64,000 nt of DNA from Solidesulfovibrio aerotolerans (GTDB lineage Bacteria > Desulfobacterota > Desulfovibrionia > Desulfovibrionales > Desulfovibrionaceae), in NCBI RefSeq assembly GCF_009856865.1, contig NZ_WVUD01000007.1, forward strand, positions 1 through 64,000, in the 5' to 3' direction. The notes beneath the pieces were generated by a model, which was given only the letters and a program-made list of their open reading frames with translations, had not been told where the DNA came from and searched no databases. Shown here in pieces: positions 1 through 9,047 of the stretch (its first letter is position 1; each line of letters begins with the position of its first letter). The translations under genes and the position numbers were made by a program.

Positions 1-14
1 TTGAACTTGATGTC

Positions 15-36
15 ATGGCAATTTATGCCATTTTTT
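15..36 (+). terminator. Short hairpin with T tract
   Basis: ATGGCA pairs with TGCCAT across a 5-base loop and is followed by five further T. It looks like a rho-independent terminator for a gene lying to the left of the window. The stem is only 6 bp, so strength is uncertain. Confidence 0.5.
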
Positions 37-66
37 CAAAATTGATCGCCTAAGTGGAAAGGCATC

Positions 67-339
67 ATGAGCTTGCACCAGTTGTCGCTTTCAGGCGTCA
101 AGCCTTTTCTTAGCCGGACAGTAATGGAATATACTCTAACAACATCTTTAAACACATATCGCCCTTCAGTCAAGATGAGCACAAAACATAATGCGTTCAG
201 CTCAATACTTAACACCAAGCCTGTGATGTTCATATCGCAACAACCCGAACCATGGACCGATAAAACGCCAACGACACAGGTTAAACCCGTACGCCAAGCT
301 CAAAGGCTCCAGACTTATGTGCCTATTATTCGGGAATAA
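67..339 (+). CDS. Doubtful 90-residue ORF in an AT-rich region
   Basis: This ORF opens with ATG behind a weak AAAGG. The product has no motif, signal peptide or membrane segment that I recognise. The first 330 bases are clearly AT-richer than the rest of the window, and a competing 65-residue ORF lies on the minus strand (36-233). The region may be a decayed remnant of transferred DNA and not a live gene. No confident gene is present between 1 and 523. Confidence 0.15.
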   Translation: MSLHQLSLSGVKPFLSRTVMEYTLTTSLNTYRPSVKMSTKHNAFSSILNTKPVMFISQQPEPWTDKTPTTQVKPVRQAQRLQTYVPIIRE

Positions 340-523
340 CACGGAGATGCCGCAGGAACGGCGCTAAGACACACCGTTGCGGCTGCGACCGACGCAATAA
401 ACCAGAGAATGCACGGGGAACCGTCGCGTCGGCCCGGCAGACTAAGCTGCAGGAGCGCTTGGCAAAAGCCAGGAATGGCAACCGGCCTGGCATCGCTGCC
501 CACCGGCCTGACCGCACATCCTG

Positions 524-2935
524 TTAACCACCCTGGCCAAACAGCCGCTCCACGTCCTCCCGGCACACCGGCCGCGAGAACAGGAACCCTTGCCCGGCCT
601 CACAGGCAAAGCCGTTTAAGACGTCGGACTGCGTCTCCAGTTCCACGCCCTCGGCCACCACGTCCAGGCCCAGACTGTGGGCCAAAGCCACCACCGCGCC
701 CACGATCTTGCGGTTCTCGCTGCTCTCGATGTCGCTGACAAAGGCCCGGTCCACCTTGAGCGTGTCGATAGGGAAGCGTTGCAGATAGGACAGGGAGGAA
801 TAGCCTGTGCCGAAATCGTCCACCGAGAGGCGCACCCCCAGGGCTTTTAAGCGTTTTAGGCGCAGGATCGACACCTCGGGATTATCCATGATGACCGTTT
901 CGGTGATCTCGAGCTTGAGTGCTCTGGGGTCCATGCCGGTGGCGCGCAACACCCGCTCCACATCCTCGACCAAGGTCGGCTGGGCCAACTGCTTGGCCGA
1001 GAGGTTCACACTCATGGACATGCTGCGCGTCTCCGGGAACCGCTCATGCCACGAGGCCATGGTCCGGCAGGCCTCGGCCAGCACCCACAGCCCAAGGGGC
1101 ACAATGAGTCCGGTGTCCTCGGCCACGGGAATAAAATCATTGGGCGGAGCCACACCCTTGCCCGGCCGCCGCCAGCGCACCAGGGCCTCGAAGCCGGTCA
1201 TGCGCCGGTCGCAAAGGGCCAGGATGGGCTGGTAGTCGAGGAAAAACTCGCCGCGTTTGAGGGCCGCCCGCAGATCGTTTTCCAGATCCATAAGCCGGAT
1301 GGCGTCTTCCAGCATGCGGGTGTTGAAAACCTTGAAGCGGTTTCTCCCCTCGGCCTTGGCCCGATGCAGGGCGATATTGGCGTTTCGCAGCAGTTCCTCG
1401 GGCTTGTCGTAGCTGGCCGGGCTGACCACGATGCCCATGGAGGCCGTGATATGCACGTCGTGCCCGGACAGCGGAAAGACCAGGGCCATGGCGTCGCGCA
1501 TGCGTTTGATGATGCGCACCACCTCGCGGTACGAACCGGTCTCCTCCAGGACCACCACAAACTCGTCGCCGCCCAGGCGGGACACGGTGTCGAGGCTGCG
1601 CACACAGTCGCGCAGCCGGCGGGACACGCATTCCAGCAAGCGGTCGCCAATGTGGTGGCCCAGGCTGTCGTTGACCAGTTTGAAGCGGTCGAGATCGAGA
1701 AAGATAACGGCGTACTGGTAGTTGTCCCGGCGTTTGGAACGCTCCAGCGCCTGCCGGATGCGGTCCAGGCACAGGCTGCGGTTGGGCAACCCGGTCAGGG
1801 GATCGTGAAAGGCCATGTGGGCGAGCTGGCTTTCCAACTGCTTGCGGTCGGTGATGTCGGTGACCAGACAGCCGGCCAGCCGCCGGGATTCATCCAGGCC
1901 CATGGGGAACAAGGACAGGAGCAGCGTCTTGTCTGCGCTGCCGAGGGTCACCGTGATTTCCTTTTTCACCGGCTCGTTCCAGGCAATGACCCGGGAAGCG
2001 TCCCGGCCCAGGGAAGCGGCCAGTTCCTTGGGCAGGGCGGCGTCCAGGGCGACGTCGGCCAGGGGTACATTGTCCAGGGCAAACATGCGCACACAGGCGG
2101 CATTGATCTGGCGCAGCTTATCCTCGCCGTCGATAATGCAAAAGCCTTCGGCCGAGGCGGTCAGATCGGTGTCGGGAAGCTCAAGACGCACCCCGGGGGT
2201 CTGGCAGGGCCGCACCTCAAGCAGCACATGCCCGGGCTCGTCACCGACCCCGGGCAGGGGCGCGGCGGTGACGGCGACCGGGAATTCGCCGCCTTCGGGG
2301 CGCAGGCAGCGCAGGCGGGCCCGGGCCGTTTCGCCGTTGCCGGCGGCGTCGAGGAGCGGGAGCAATATGGCGGCGTCGCGGGCGGCAAAGACCTCCTGGA
2401 TGGGGCGGCCGCGAAAGGCTTCGGCGCAGGCGCCAAAAAGTCGGGCGGCGGCGGTATTGACGTCCCGGACCAGATTGCCGGCATCCAGCAGGGCCAGGGC
2501 CGTGGGGGCGGCGGCGAAAATCGCCCGGCTGCGCGCTTCGCTGCGGTGAAGGGCCTGTTCGGCTTTTTGACGGGCCAGGGTGCTTTCAATGGCCAGCAGC
2601 AGGGCCTGGCTGTCGATGGGCACGGCCAGACAGCAGCAGGGCACGGCCTTTTTGACCCGGGCCAGGATGTCGGGGCTGCTTGCAGGGGTAAGCAGGATGA
2701 CCGGAATGCCGGGGCCTTCGCGCAGCAGCAGCGCAGCATCCACCCCGTCGCAGGCACCGTTTAAGCGCAGATCCACAATGGCCATGCCCGGCCGCTGGGT
2801 AGCCGCCGTTTCCAGGGCCTCGCGGCAACTGCCGACCGGACCCAGGGGTTGGTAGCCGTGCTCGCCGAGCAGCCGGGCCACGGTCGAAGCCGCAGCGCGA
2901 TCCTGGTCCACGATGAGAATGCGGGGCTGCGTCAT
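524..2935 (-). CDS. Receiver-PAS-GGDEF-EAL cyclic di-GMP regulator
   Basis: This 803-residue cytoplasmic protein should make and/or break cyclic di-GMP. The order is receiver (about 1-120, phosphoacceptor Asp55 in IVDLRL), one or two PAS-like sensor regions (about 130-360), GGDEF (intact GGDEF near residue 454) and EAL (EAL near residue 582, with later NLSAKQL, DDFGTGYSSL and KVDRAF motifs). Both catalytic signatures look intact, so either activity is possible. The receiver is odd: the usual Lys-Pro is Val-Pro (LAVPID), and the acidic pocket reads Asp-Gln-Asp. Phosphorylation control may therefore be lost or altered. It stands alone, ahead of two smaller minus-strand genes. A paralogue with the same architecture starts at 14674. 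Confidence 0.93.
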   Translation of the reverse strand: MTQPRILIVDQDRAAASTVARLLGEHGYQPLGPVGSCREALETAATQRPGMAIVDLRLNGACDGVDAALLLREGPGIPVILLTPASSPDILARVKKAVPCCCLAVPIDSQALLLAIESTLARQKAEQALHRSEARSRAIFAAAPTALALLDAGNLVRDVNTAAARLFGACAEAFRGRPIQEVFAARDAAILLPLLDAAGNGETARARLRCLRPEGGEFPVAVTAAPLPGVGDEPGHVLLEVRPCQTPGVRLELPDTDLTASAEGFCIIDGEDKLRQINAACVRMFALDNVPLADVALDAALPKELAASLGRDASRVIAWNEPVKKEITVTLGSADKTLLLSLFPMGLDESRRLAGCLVTDITDRKQLESQLAHMAFHDPLTGLPNRSLCLDRIRQALERSKRRDNYQYAVIFLDLDRFKLVNDSLGHHIGDRLLECVSRRLRDCVRSLDTVSRLGGDEFVVVLEETGSYREVVRIIKRMRDAMALVFPLSGHDVHITASMGIVVSPASYDKPEELLRNANIALHRAKAEGRNRFKVFNTRMLEDAIRLMDLENDLRAALKRGEFFLDYQPILALCDRRMTGFEALVRWRRPGKGVAPPNDFIPVAEDTGLIVPLGLWVLAEACRTMASWHERFPETRSMSMSVNLSAKQLAQPTLVEDVERVLRATGMDPRALKLEITETVIMDNPEVSILRLKRLKALGVRLSVDDFGTGYSSLSYLQRFPIDTLKVDRAFVSDIESSENRKIVGAVVALAHSLGLDVVAEGVELETQSDVLNGFACEAGQGFLFSRPVCREDVERLFGQGG

Positions 2936-3072
2936 GATCCCCCCAAGTCGCCAGCGTCCCGGGGACGCCAGGCGTCGTCCTTCCTGTCAAGCGTAGGGAA
3001 AATACGCAAGAAAGTTGCTCGCTGCAATAATTACTTTGAGCACGAACGCAGCGCCGCAACGCGGCGGGAGGA

Positions 3073-3570
3073 TCAGTTGGTGGGTACCCAGAGCTTGATG
3101 GTCGAACCTTTATCGCCCTGGCGCTGGATCATATGAAATTCATACCGGGCCATATCCGCCTCAAGGCGGAAAGTGGCCGTGCCGATATTGCCCCGCACAA
3201 AACTTTGAAACTTAAACGTCCCGCAGGATTCGTCCAGGGCCTTGCCGGCCGCGTCGAAGGGAGCCATGCAGATTTTAAGAAACGGCTGGGCCGCGTCGCC
3301 GGCAAACATGGTGTCCATGCTGCTGGGCGGCCGCTGCACCATCTCCGCCGTTATCATCACTTCCTTGTAGGGAACCTTTTGCAGGGTCACCTTGCCGCCG
3401 GTGTCAACATAGCGTTCCTCGAAACGTTCGCGCTCCTTGATGTCCGTGACCTTGACATAATCGTTGCGCAGTTCCTTGTAGCGGCCAAGGTCCAGGGACT
3501 GGCCGGCCACGGCCGGCACAGCGGCCAAAACCAGAAAAACGGCCAGGAAACGAATGACGGCGTGGGGCAT
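3073..3570 (-). CDS. Secreted protein of unknown function
   Basis: This 165-residue protein begins with a clear signal peptide (MPHAVIRF then a hydrophobic stretch ending AVAGQ), so the mature form is probably periplasmic. The mature part is mixed alpha/beta in character and has two Cys (in KICMAP and ESCGTF) that could form a disulfide. I do not recognise the family. A GAGGAC motif precedes the ATG. It lies 21 bases downstream of the CBS-pair gene on the same strand, so the two may be co-transcribed. Confidence 0.75.
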   Translation of the reverse strand: MPHAVIRFLAVFLVLAAVPAVAGQSLDLGRYKELRNDYVKVTDIKERERFEERYVDTGGKVTLQKVPYKEVMITAEMVQRPPSSMDTMFAGDAAQPFLKICMAPFDAAGKALDESCGTFKFQSFVRGNIGTATFRLEADMARYEFHMIQRQGDKGSTIKLWVPTN

Positions 3571-3591
3571 GGGAGCGTCCTCGTACGACGG

Positions 3592-3981
3592 TCAGCCCGC
3601 GCGGCGGGGCGCGAGGGGAAAGATGGCGAGCTTTAAAAAATCGGTTTCGGTGATGATGCCGACCAGTTCTCCGTCGGCAACAACGGGCAGACAGCCGTAT
3701 TTGTGGAAAATCATGGTTTCGGCCGCGGTGCGCAGGGGCGTATCCGGGGCCACGGTCACAACATCGGTGCGCATCACCTCACGCAGGGCCGTGCCCGCGT
3801 CCTTTTTGTGCTCCAGGGCCAGCAGATCGCGCTGGGTGACGATTCCGGCCAGGCGGCCGTCGGCGTCGAGCACCGGCACGTGGCGGATAAAAAGCTCCTG
3901 CATGGCGGCGACGGCGTCGGCCAGACAGTCTGTTTCCTTAAGGCAACGCAATTGGCTGGTCATCAGGTCGGCTACAAGCAT
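3592..3981 (-). CDS. Stand-alone CBS domain pair protein
   Basis: The 129 residues consist of two CBS domains and nothing else. The first (about 1-60) has the pattern LMTSQ...HVPVLDADGRLAGIVTQRDLL. The second (about 65-123) has VMRTDVVTV...LPVVADGELVGIITETDFL. Such Bateman modules bind adenine nucleotides and regulate a partner. None is obvious here beyond the secreted protein downstream. TGGAGA lies 7 bases before the ATG. The short Ala/Arg-rich tail after residue 122 has no function I can name. Confidence 0.9.
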   Translation of the reverse strand: MLVADLMTSQLRCLKETDCLADAVAAMQELFIRHVPVLDADGRLAGIVTQRDLLALEHKKDAGTALREVMRTDVVTVAPDTPLRTAAETMIFHKYGCLPVVADGELVGIITETDFLKLAIFPLAPRRAG

Positions 3982-4145
3982 GCCGGTATCTCCAGGCGGC
4001 GCCGCTGGCGGATGAAGCGCCTTGTTGTCAAATCCTTGCCGAATCGCTACCGCAAGTCAAGCCGGCGCGGGCATTCCGGCGCGATCTGACACTGGTCCTT
4101 GCCTCTAAACGCCGCCTTCCGTAGGATGGAGGATGGGGGGAACAT

Positions 4146-6194
4146 ATGCGCCTGCGGTGGAAATTCTTCTTTATTCTGCTGGCCTTCAGCCTGGTACCCA
4201 TGGTCGTCCTGACAGGGATCAACCGCAAGCATGTGGAACGGCTTGGCCGGGCCATCGCGGCCGAGGGTCGCACGATCATGGAAGACGTGGTCAAAAACGA
4301 GCTGCGCCAGACCGCCGAGGACTTCTCCCTGGTCATGCGCCGCTCCAAAAGCGCCCTGGATTTCAGCCTGTCCATGCTGGCCATCGAGGCCGAACGCGCC
4401 CTGTTCGCGCCCCAGGCTCCGGTTGTCCCGTTGCCAGGGCCGCCGGACACCCCCCAGGCCGGTGTTGCCCGGCCCCTTTTAGCCAACGCCGGTTCCGGCC
4501 GGCTTGAACGCCTGGCCAGCCTGGCCCCGACCATGGCCCTGCTGCGCTCGGAACTCGGGGACATCGTGCACGCCGCCGCCGTCACCCTGGAGGACGGCAC
4601 CGCCATCACCTTCCCCAACCGCCCCGACCTGCCCGCCGACTACGATCCCCGGCAGCGCCCCTGGTATCGGGCGGCCAAGGCCGCCGTTGATCCCCAAAAC
4701 CCGGCCGCGCCCGGCGTCATCTGGAACGATGCCGCCGTGGATGCCGCCACGGGCCAGCTCACCCTGACCCTGTCGCGGCCGCTTCTCGCCCCCCACGGCC
4801 GCTTCATCGGCGTGGCCAGCCTGGACGTGCCCGTTGACCGCATCCTCCAGGGCCAGGAGATCGCCTCCCAATGGTCCCAGGCCATGCGCGCCTTCCTGGT
4901 GGCCCCGCAGTACGATCCGCACACCGGCCGGGCGTCCCTGGCTGTCTGGGCCAGACAGACCAACGGCGAACACGCCCGGGACTGGAAAAGCGCCGTCAAT
5001 TTCGAGCGTCTGACCTCACCCGACACCGCCGCCCTCACCGCCCTGGTTGCGACCATGGAGCGCGACCGCTCCGGCGTGGCCGAGCTGGCCTACAACGGGG
5101 AACCGTCTTTCTGGGCCTTTTCCCGGCTGTTGCAGGGGGCCTCGCTGCTTATCATCGTGCCCAAAGCCATGCTGGCCCCCCTGGCCGAACAGACCAGCCA
5201 GGAAATCCTGGCCGCCACCGACCGCATTGTCGCCCTTTCGGGCGCGGCCATGGCCGTGGTGCTGTTCGCCGTGGTCCTGGCCGCCTTTTGCAGCACCAAG
5301 GCCTTCGTGCGCCCCTTGCTCAACATGATCGAGGCCTGGAAGCGGCTGGGCAGCGGCGACTTCAACGTGCGCCTGACAGATCGCGCCGGCGATGAGCGCC
5401 AGTCCCTCATTGACGCTTTCAACGAGACCGTGCCGGTCCTGGCCGATCATGTGCGTCTGCAACGCTCCCTGGAACTGGCCCAGGAGGTGCAACGCAATCT
5501 GCTTCCGGCCGCGCCACCGGCCATACCGGGCCTGGACGTGGCCGGGGCGTCGCTTTCCTGCGATGAGACCGGCGGGGATTATTTCGATTATCGGGCGGTG
5601 CGGCGCGGTGACGAGATCTGTCTGGACACGGCCGTGGGCGATGTCACCGGCCACGGCGTGCCCTCGGCCCTGCTCATGGCCACGGCCCGGGCCTTGCTGC
5701 TGGCCACCGAGGACAGCGAAACCCCGGCCCAGCGCGTGTGCCGGGCCAATCGCCTGCTGTGCTGCGACGTGGCCGACTCGGGCCGGTTCATGACCCTGCT
5801 CGCCATGGAAATCCGGCCGCAGCAAGGGGTCGCCCGCTATGTCCGGGCCGGGCACGATCCGGCGCTGTGCTACGATCCGATCCTGGACACCTTTACGGAA
5901 TGGCCGGGCAACGGCCTGCCGCTGGGCATCGAGCCGGCTTATGCCTATGCCGAGCAGGGCATGCCCTTTGCCGGGGTGGGGCAAGTGCTGGTCCTTGGCA
6001 CCGACGGCATCTGGGAAGCCCGCGATCCGGCCGGCGAGATGTATGGCAAGGCCCGGTTTCGGGAGGTGGTGCGCCGCAGTGCCGGGTTGCCGGCAGCGGG
6101 CATTGTGGCGGCGGTGCTGGCCGAGCTGGCCGCCTACCGGGGCGAGCGCCGCCAGGAAGACGACGTCACGCTGGTCGTGGTCAAACGCGTCTAA
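4146..6194 (+). CDS. Membrane sensor PP2C phosphatase (RsbU/SpoIIE type)
   Basis: This 682-residue protein is a transmembrane receptor coupled to a serine/threonine phosphatase. An N-terminal membrane helix (about 5-23) leads into a large periplasmic Cache-like sensor with the PRQRPWYRAA signature near residue 180. A second membrane helix lies at about 358-382, followed by a HAMP linker and a PP2C/SpoIIE domain (GGDYFDY, VGDVTGHGVPSALLMATARA and terminal EDDVTLVVV). The metal-binding Asp residues appear to be present. In known systems such proteins dephosphorylate an anti-sigma-factor antagonist. The nearest STAS candidate here is at 42813, which is in an Mla operon and is not an obvious partner. 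A repeat element follows the stop codon. Confidence 0.92.
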   Translation: MRLRWKFFFILLAFSLVPMVVLTGINRKHVERLGRAIAAEGRTIMEDVVKNELRQTAEDFSLVMRRSKSALDFSLSMLAIEAERALFAPQAPVVPLPGPPDTPQAGVARPLLANAGSGRLERLASLAPTMALLRSELGDIVHAAAVTLEDGTAITFPNRPDLPADYDPRQRPWYRAAKAAVDPQNPAAPGVIWNDAAVDAATGQLTLTLSRPLLAPHGRFIGVASLDVPVDRILQGQEIASQWSQAMRAFLVAPQYDPHTGRASLAVWARQTNGEHARDWKSAVNFERLTSPDTAALTALVATMERDRSGVAELAYNGEPSFWAFSRLLQGASLLIIVPKAMLAPLAEQTSQEILAATDRIVALSGAAMAVVLFAVVLAAFCSTKAFVRPLLNMIEAWKRLGSGDFNVRLTDRAGDERQSLIDAFNETVPVLADHVRLQRSLELAQEVQRNLLPAAPPAIPGLDVAGASLSCDETGGDYFDYRAVRRGDEICLDTAVGDVTGHGVPSALLMATARALLLATEDSETPAQRVCRANRLLCCDVADSGRFMTLLAMEIRPQQGVARYVRAGHDPALCYDPILDTFTEWPGNGLPLGIEPAYAYAEQGMPFAGVGQVLVLGTDGIWEARDPAGEMYGKARFREVVRRSAGLPAAGIVAAVLAELAAYRGERRQEDDVTLVVVKRV

Positions 6195-6230
6195 AGCTTT
6201 GGGCCGGGAGCCCTTTTCCATTCTAAGAGT

Positions 6231-6377
6231 GCCTCCGGCGGCCAAAGGGGTGACCCCTTTGGAATCCCTCATGGAAGGCAAGGGTTTATGCGGGCCAGGG
6301 TGTCGCGTGCCGCAACCCCTTTATAAACTTTTCCCGTCGGGGGGTCCGGGGGGATCATCCCCCCGGCCGCCGGAGGC
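6231..6377. repeat. Tail-to-tail repeat element with 13-bp inverted ends, copy 1
   Basis: The 147-bp element starts with GCCTCCGGCGGCC and ends with its exact reverse complement, GGCCGCCGGAGGC. The left unit holds a perfect palindrome at 6242-6262 (CCAAAGGGG, TGA, CCCCTTTGG). The right unit holds another at 6346-6366 (CCGGGGGGAT, C, ATCCCCCCGG). It sits between two convergent genes, the phosphatase and the 3D protein, and a pyrimidine-rich tract follows at 6378-6405. It can be read as one MITE-like element or as two gene-end hairpin units meeting tail to tail. Confidence 0.85.
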
Positions 6378-6407
6378 ATCTTCTGCCTTTTCTTCCCGCC
6401 TCCCCCA

Positions 6408-6833
6408 TCAACTCCCACTCCTAGCGCCGGCTTCCAGCAGTGTCACCACGATGGCGCGGCGTCTGCCGATCTTTTCAGCGGCGGCCGTATTGGGCACGGC
6501 CACGTCGATGGTGCGGCGGTGGCGCTGGTGCATGGTATCTTCAATGGTGAAGATGCCCAGGCCTTCGATGTGGACCTTGTCGCCAAATCCCCAGCCCTGG
6601 CGCAGCAGATCGCGGGACACGGCCACGATGCCCGGTCGGATGCGGGTGCCGATGGCGGTGCCGGATTTCGTGCCCCGGCCGCCGTTTTCCCGGGGATCGG
6701 GGGTGTAGGCCGTGACCGTGGCGGCAATGCGCGATTTGGATGCATTGTTTCTATTAGAAACGTTTTTGTGTTTCGAAGCTTCGGCCGTGGCGGCAAAAAG
6801 AAGAACCGTAATGATGATTGCAATGACTCTCAT
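6408..6833 (-). CDS. Exported 3D (Asp-Asp-Asp) domain protein
   Basis: This is a 141-residue protein with a signal peptide (MRVIAIIITVLLFAATAEA) followed by a short basic Asn/Lys linker and a double-psi beta-barrel 3D domain (about 40-135). Visible family features are TVTAYTP, GTRIRPGIVAVSRDLL, the IEDTM segment and TIDVAVP, which carry the conserved Asp residues. Relatives such as the C-terminal part of MltA and RpfB-type proteins act on peptidoglycan, so a cell-wall role is likely. An upstream in-frame ATG at 6887 exists, but GGAGGTG 8 bases before the ATG at 6833 and the signal peptide favour 6833. Confidence 0.85.
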   Translation of the reverse strand: MRVIAIIITVLLFAATAEASKHKNVSNRNNASKSRIAATVTAYTPDPRENGGRGTKSGTAIGTRIRPGIVAVSRDLLRQGWGFGDKVHIEGLGIFTIEDTMHQRHRRTIDVAVPNTAAAEKIGRRRAIVVTLLEAGARSGS

Positions 6834-7027
6834 GGAATGAACACCTCCATGCAGTGTTTCAAGCGTTGACCGATACGGAAAAACCACCGGTCAGGTTATC
6901 CCGGAAGCATGATCCTGAATGCGGCGGTCATGGATCGATGGGTGGTTGGCGATGGGAAGAATACTCTCGGAGATGGATCGAGCCGCGAGGGTGATACGGA
7001 GGATTCTTGCGCCGTTGTGAGGGGCGC

Positions 7028-7056
7028 TTCCTAGTAAAGGCACTGCGGGATGTCAA
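7028..7056 (-). promoter_or_regulatory. Sigma70-type promoter for the 3D gene
   Basis: A perfect -35 TTGACA (7056-7051) is followed after 17 bases by TAGGAA (7033-7028). The same -35 and spacer with TAGGGT precede hisS. Transcription from here would give a leader of about 190 bases before the ATG at 6833. The leader contains the complementary pair AAGAATCCTC and GAGTATTCTT. Apart from this, the 6834-7329 interval holds an AT-rich patch near 7080-7130 and no gene that I can support. Confidence 0.5.
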
Positions 7057-7329
7057 CCCGAAAAGGGCTGTTTCAGCCTATCTGAAATTTTATTTAATAG
7101 TCCGGTTAATTCATTACAATACAGCATGATAGCGCCTAAAATCAGCCATTTTCCCAGTTTCGCGAGCACTTTTTTTCATACTGCGACAGTCTGACTTGCC
7201 CGGCCAATAACCAGTAATTTCAGGGGGTGCGGCTGCTCGCGCCTGCCCCTTGCGCCAAGGGCGGCTCCCGGCTACGGTAGAAGACCGCGCCCGGCAGCCG
7301 TTTCGACCGTGCGCCGAAGGAATCGCCCC

Positions 7330-7779
7330 ATGACCATAACCCGCGCCACCCCTGTCCTTATGGTTGAAGACGTCAGCCGCACCGTGGCCTTTTACCGCGA
7401 TATCCTGGGCTTTGCCTTTGTCGTCGGCGTTGTCGAAGGCACCCGCACGAGCGTGACCCAGTGGCCCGCCCCCGGCCCGCTGGCTTTTGCCCTGGTGGAA
7501 AGCGGACTGGCCCGGCTCATGTTCGAGACCCGCTCCGCCATGGCCGCCGAACTCCCCAGGTTCGCCGAAACAAAAATCGGCGGCTCCCTGTCCCTCTACC
7601 TGGACTGCGACGACCTCGACGGACTCTACGCCCGCATAAGCGAACACGCGCCTTTCATCAAAGCGCCCCATACAACCTTCTACGGCACGCGCGAATGCAG
7701 CATCAAAGACGTAAACGGCTACGTCTTAACCTTCGCCGAACGCGCCCCAACACCACCAACCCCGGAGACGCCCGCATGA
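7330..7779 (+). CDS. Glyoxalase/bleomycin-resistance (VOC) family protein
   Basis: The 149-residue protein fits a single vicinal-oxygen-chelate fold: [24 protein letters not shown] at the N terminus and [16 protein letters not shown] at the C terminus. The substrate cannot be told from sequence, and the metal ligands are not fully conserved. An upstream in-frame ATG (7309) is possible, but AAGGA lies 6 bases before the ATG at 7330. The stop overlaps the hemL start by 4 bases (ATGA), so the two should be translationally coupled. Pairing with hemL is unusual and may be only positional. Confidence 0.85.
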   Translation: MTITRATPVLMVEDVSRTVAFYRDILGFAFVVGVVEGTRTSVTQWPAPGPLAFALVESGLARLMFETRSAMAAELPRFAETKIGGSLSLYLDCDDLDGLYARISEHAPFIKAPHTTFYGTRECSIKDVNGYVLTFAERAPTPPTPETPA

Positions 7780-9041
7780 CCCTGTCTGCCGAACTGTTCG
7801 CCAAGGCCCAAAAATTCATCCCCGGCGGCGTCAACAGCCCTGTGCGCGCCTGCCGCAGCGTGGGCTGCGACCCGATTTTCATTGACTCCGCCGCCGGCTC
7901 CAAAATGACCACCGTCGAAGGCCGGGAGATGCTCGACTATGTCATGTCCTGGGGGCCGATGCTGCTCGGGCATGGCGATCCCGACGTCACCGCCGCCATC
8001 CGGGCCGCTGTGGAGAAAGGCGTCAGCTACGGCGCGCCGTGTGCCGGCGAAGTAGCCCTGGCCGAGGCCGTGGCCGAGGCCGTGCCCGGCATCGACATGG
8101 TGCGCATGGTCAATTCCGGCACCGAAGCCACCATGAGCGCCGTGCGTCTGGCCCGGGGCTACACCGGCAAGTCCCTGATCGTGAAGTTCGAGGGCTGCTA
8201 CCACGGCCACTCCGACGGCTTCCTGGCCGCTGCCGGCTCGGGGCTGGCCACCTTCTGCATCCCCGGCACCCCGGGCGTGCCGGCCGACACCGTGCGCCAC
8301 ACCCTGCTCGCCCCCTACAACGACCTGGACGCCGTCAAGGCGCTGTTTGAGGCCCGCCCGGACATCGCCGCCGTCATCGTCGAACCCGTGGCCGGCAACA
8401 TGGGCCTCGTTTTGCCCAAGCCCGGTTTTCTCGAAGGCCTGCGCGAACTGACCAGCGCCCACGGCGCGCTCCTTATCTTCGACGAGGTCATCACCGGCTT
8501 TCGTCTGGCCTACGGCGGTGCCCAGAGCGTCTACGGCATCGACCCGGATCTGACCTGTCTGGGCAAAATCATCGGCGGCGGCCTGCCTGTGGGGGCCTAC
8601 GGCGGCAAACGCCACATCATGGAACGCATCGCCCCCTGCGGCGACGTCTATCAGGCCGGCACGCTGTCCGGGAATCCGCTGGCCATGGCCGCCGGTCTGG
8701 CTACGCTGAATAAGTTAAAGACCTCTGACTACGCCGGCCTCACCGAACGCACCACGGCCCTGGCCGAAGAGATGGCCGCCATTTTGCGGGAAAAGGGCGC
8801 GCCGGTGACGCTGACCCGGGTGGCCTCGCTGTTTACGCTCTTTTTCTGCGACGGACCGGTCACCAACTTCGACGAAGCCAAAAAGGGCGACGCCGCCCGC
8901 TACGCCAGCTTCTACCAGCAGATGCGCGCAGCCGGCATCATCCTGGCCCCCTCGGCCTACGAATGCGCCTTCACCTCGTTTGCCCACTCGGCCGACGACT
9001 ACGCCCGCACCCTCGACGCCGTGCGTGGGGTGCAATTTTAA
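7776..9041 (+). CDS. hemL: Glutamate-1-semialdehyde 2,1-aminomutase
   Basis: The 421-residue PLP enzyme converts glutamate-1-semialdehyde to 5-aminolevulinate, the entry step of tetrapyrrole synthesis by the C5 route (haem d1-type cofactors, sirohaem, cobalamin). Recognisable features are [13 protein letters not shown] at the N terminus, [28 protein letters not shown] and the PLP-lysine segment [34 protein letters not shown] follows. Length is typical. The frame is open further upstream, but homology and the ATGA overlap with the glyoxalase gene fix the start at 7776. Confidence 0.97.
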   Translation: MTLSAELFAKAQKFIPGGVNSPVRACRSVGCDPIFIDSAAGSKMTTVEGREMLDYVMSWGPMLLGHGDPDVTAAIRAAVEKGVSYGAPCAGEVALAEAVAEAVPGIDMVRMVNSGTEATMSAVRLARGYTGKSLIVKFEGCYHGHSDGFLAAAGSGLATFCIPGTPGVPADTVRHTLLAPYNDLDAVKALFEARPDIAAVIVEPVAGNMGLVLPKPGFLEGLRELTSAHGALLIFDEVITGFRLAYGGAQSVYGIDPDLTCLGKIIGGGLPVGAYGGKRHIMERIAPCGDVYQAGTLSGNPLAMAAGLATLNKLKTSDYAGLTERTTALAEEMAAILREKGAPVTLTRVASLFTLFFCDGPVTNFDEAKKGDAARYASFYQQMRAAGIILAPSAYECAFTSFAHSADDYARTLDAVRGVQF

Positions 9042-9047
9042 ATAATC

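Noticed and set aside
1046-2764. Long plus-strand frame opposite the first GGDEF-EAL gene
   Set aside because: It is a shadow: the minus-strand frame has full receiver, GGDEF and EAL motifs, while the plus-strand product is low-complexity Gly/Gln/His-rich sequence typical of antisense frames in GC-rich DNA.
5016-6281. Minus-strand frame opposite the phosphatase gene
   Set aside because: Antisense shadow with Gly/His-rich composition and no motifs.
6834-7027. c-di-AMP (ydaO) riboswitch before the 3D gene
   Set aside because: The gene type made this tempting, but the leader lacks the conserved sequence blocks that I know for that class.
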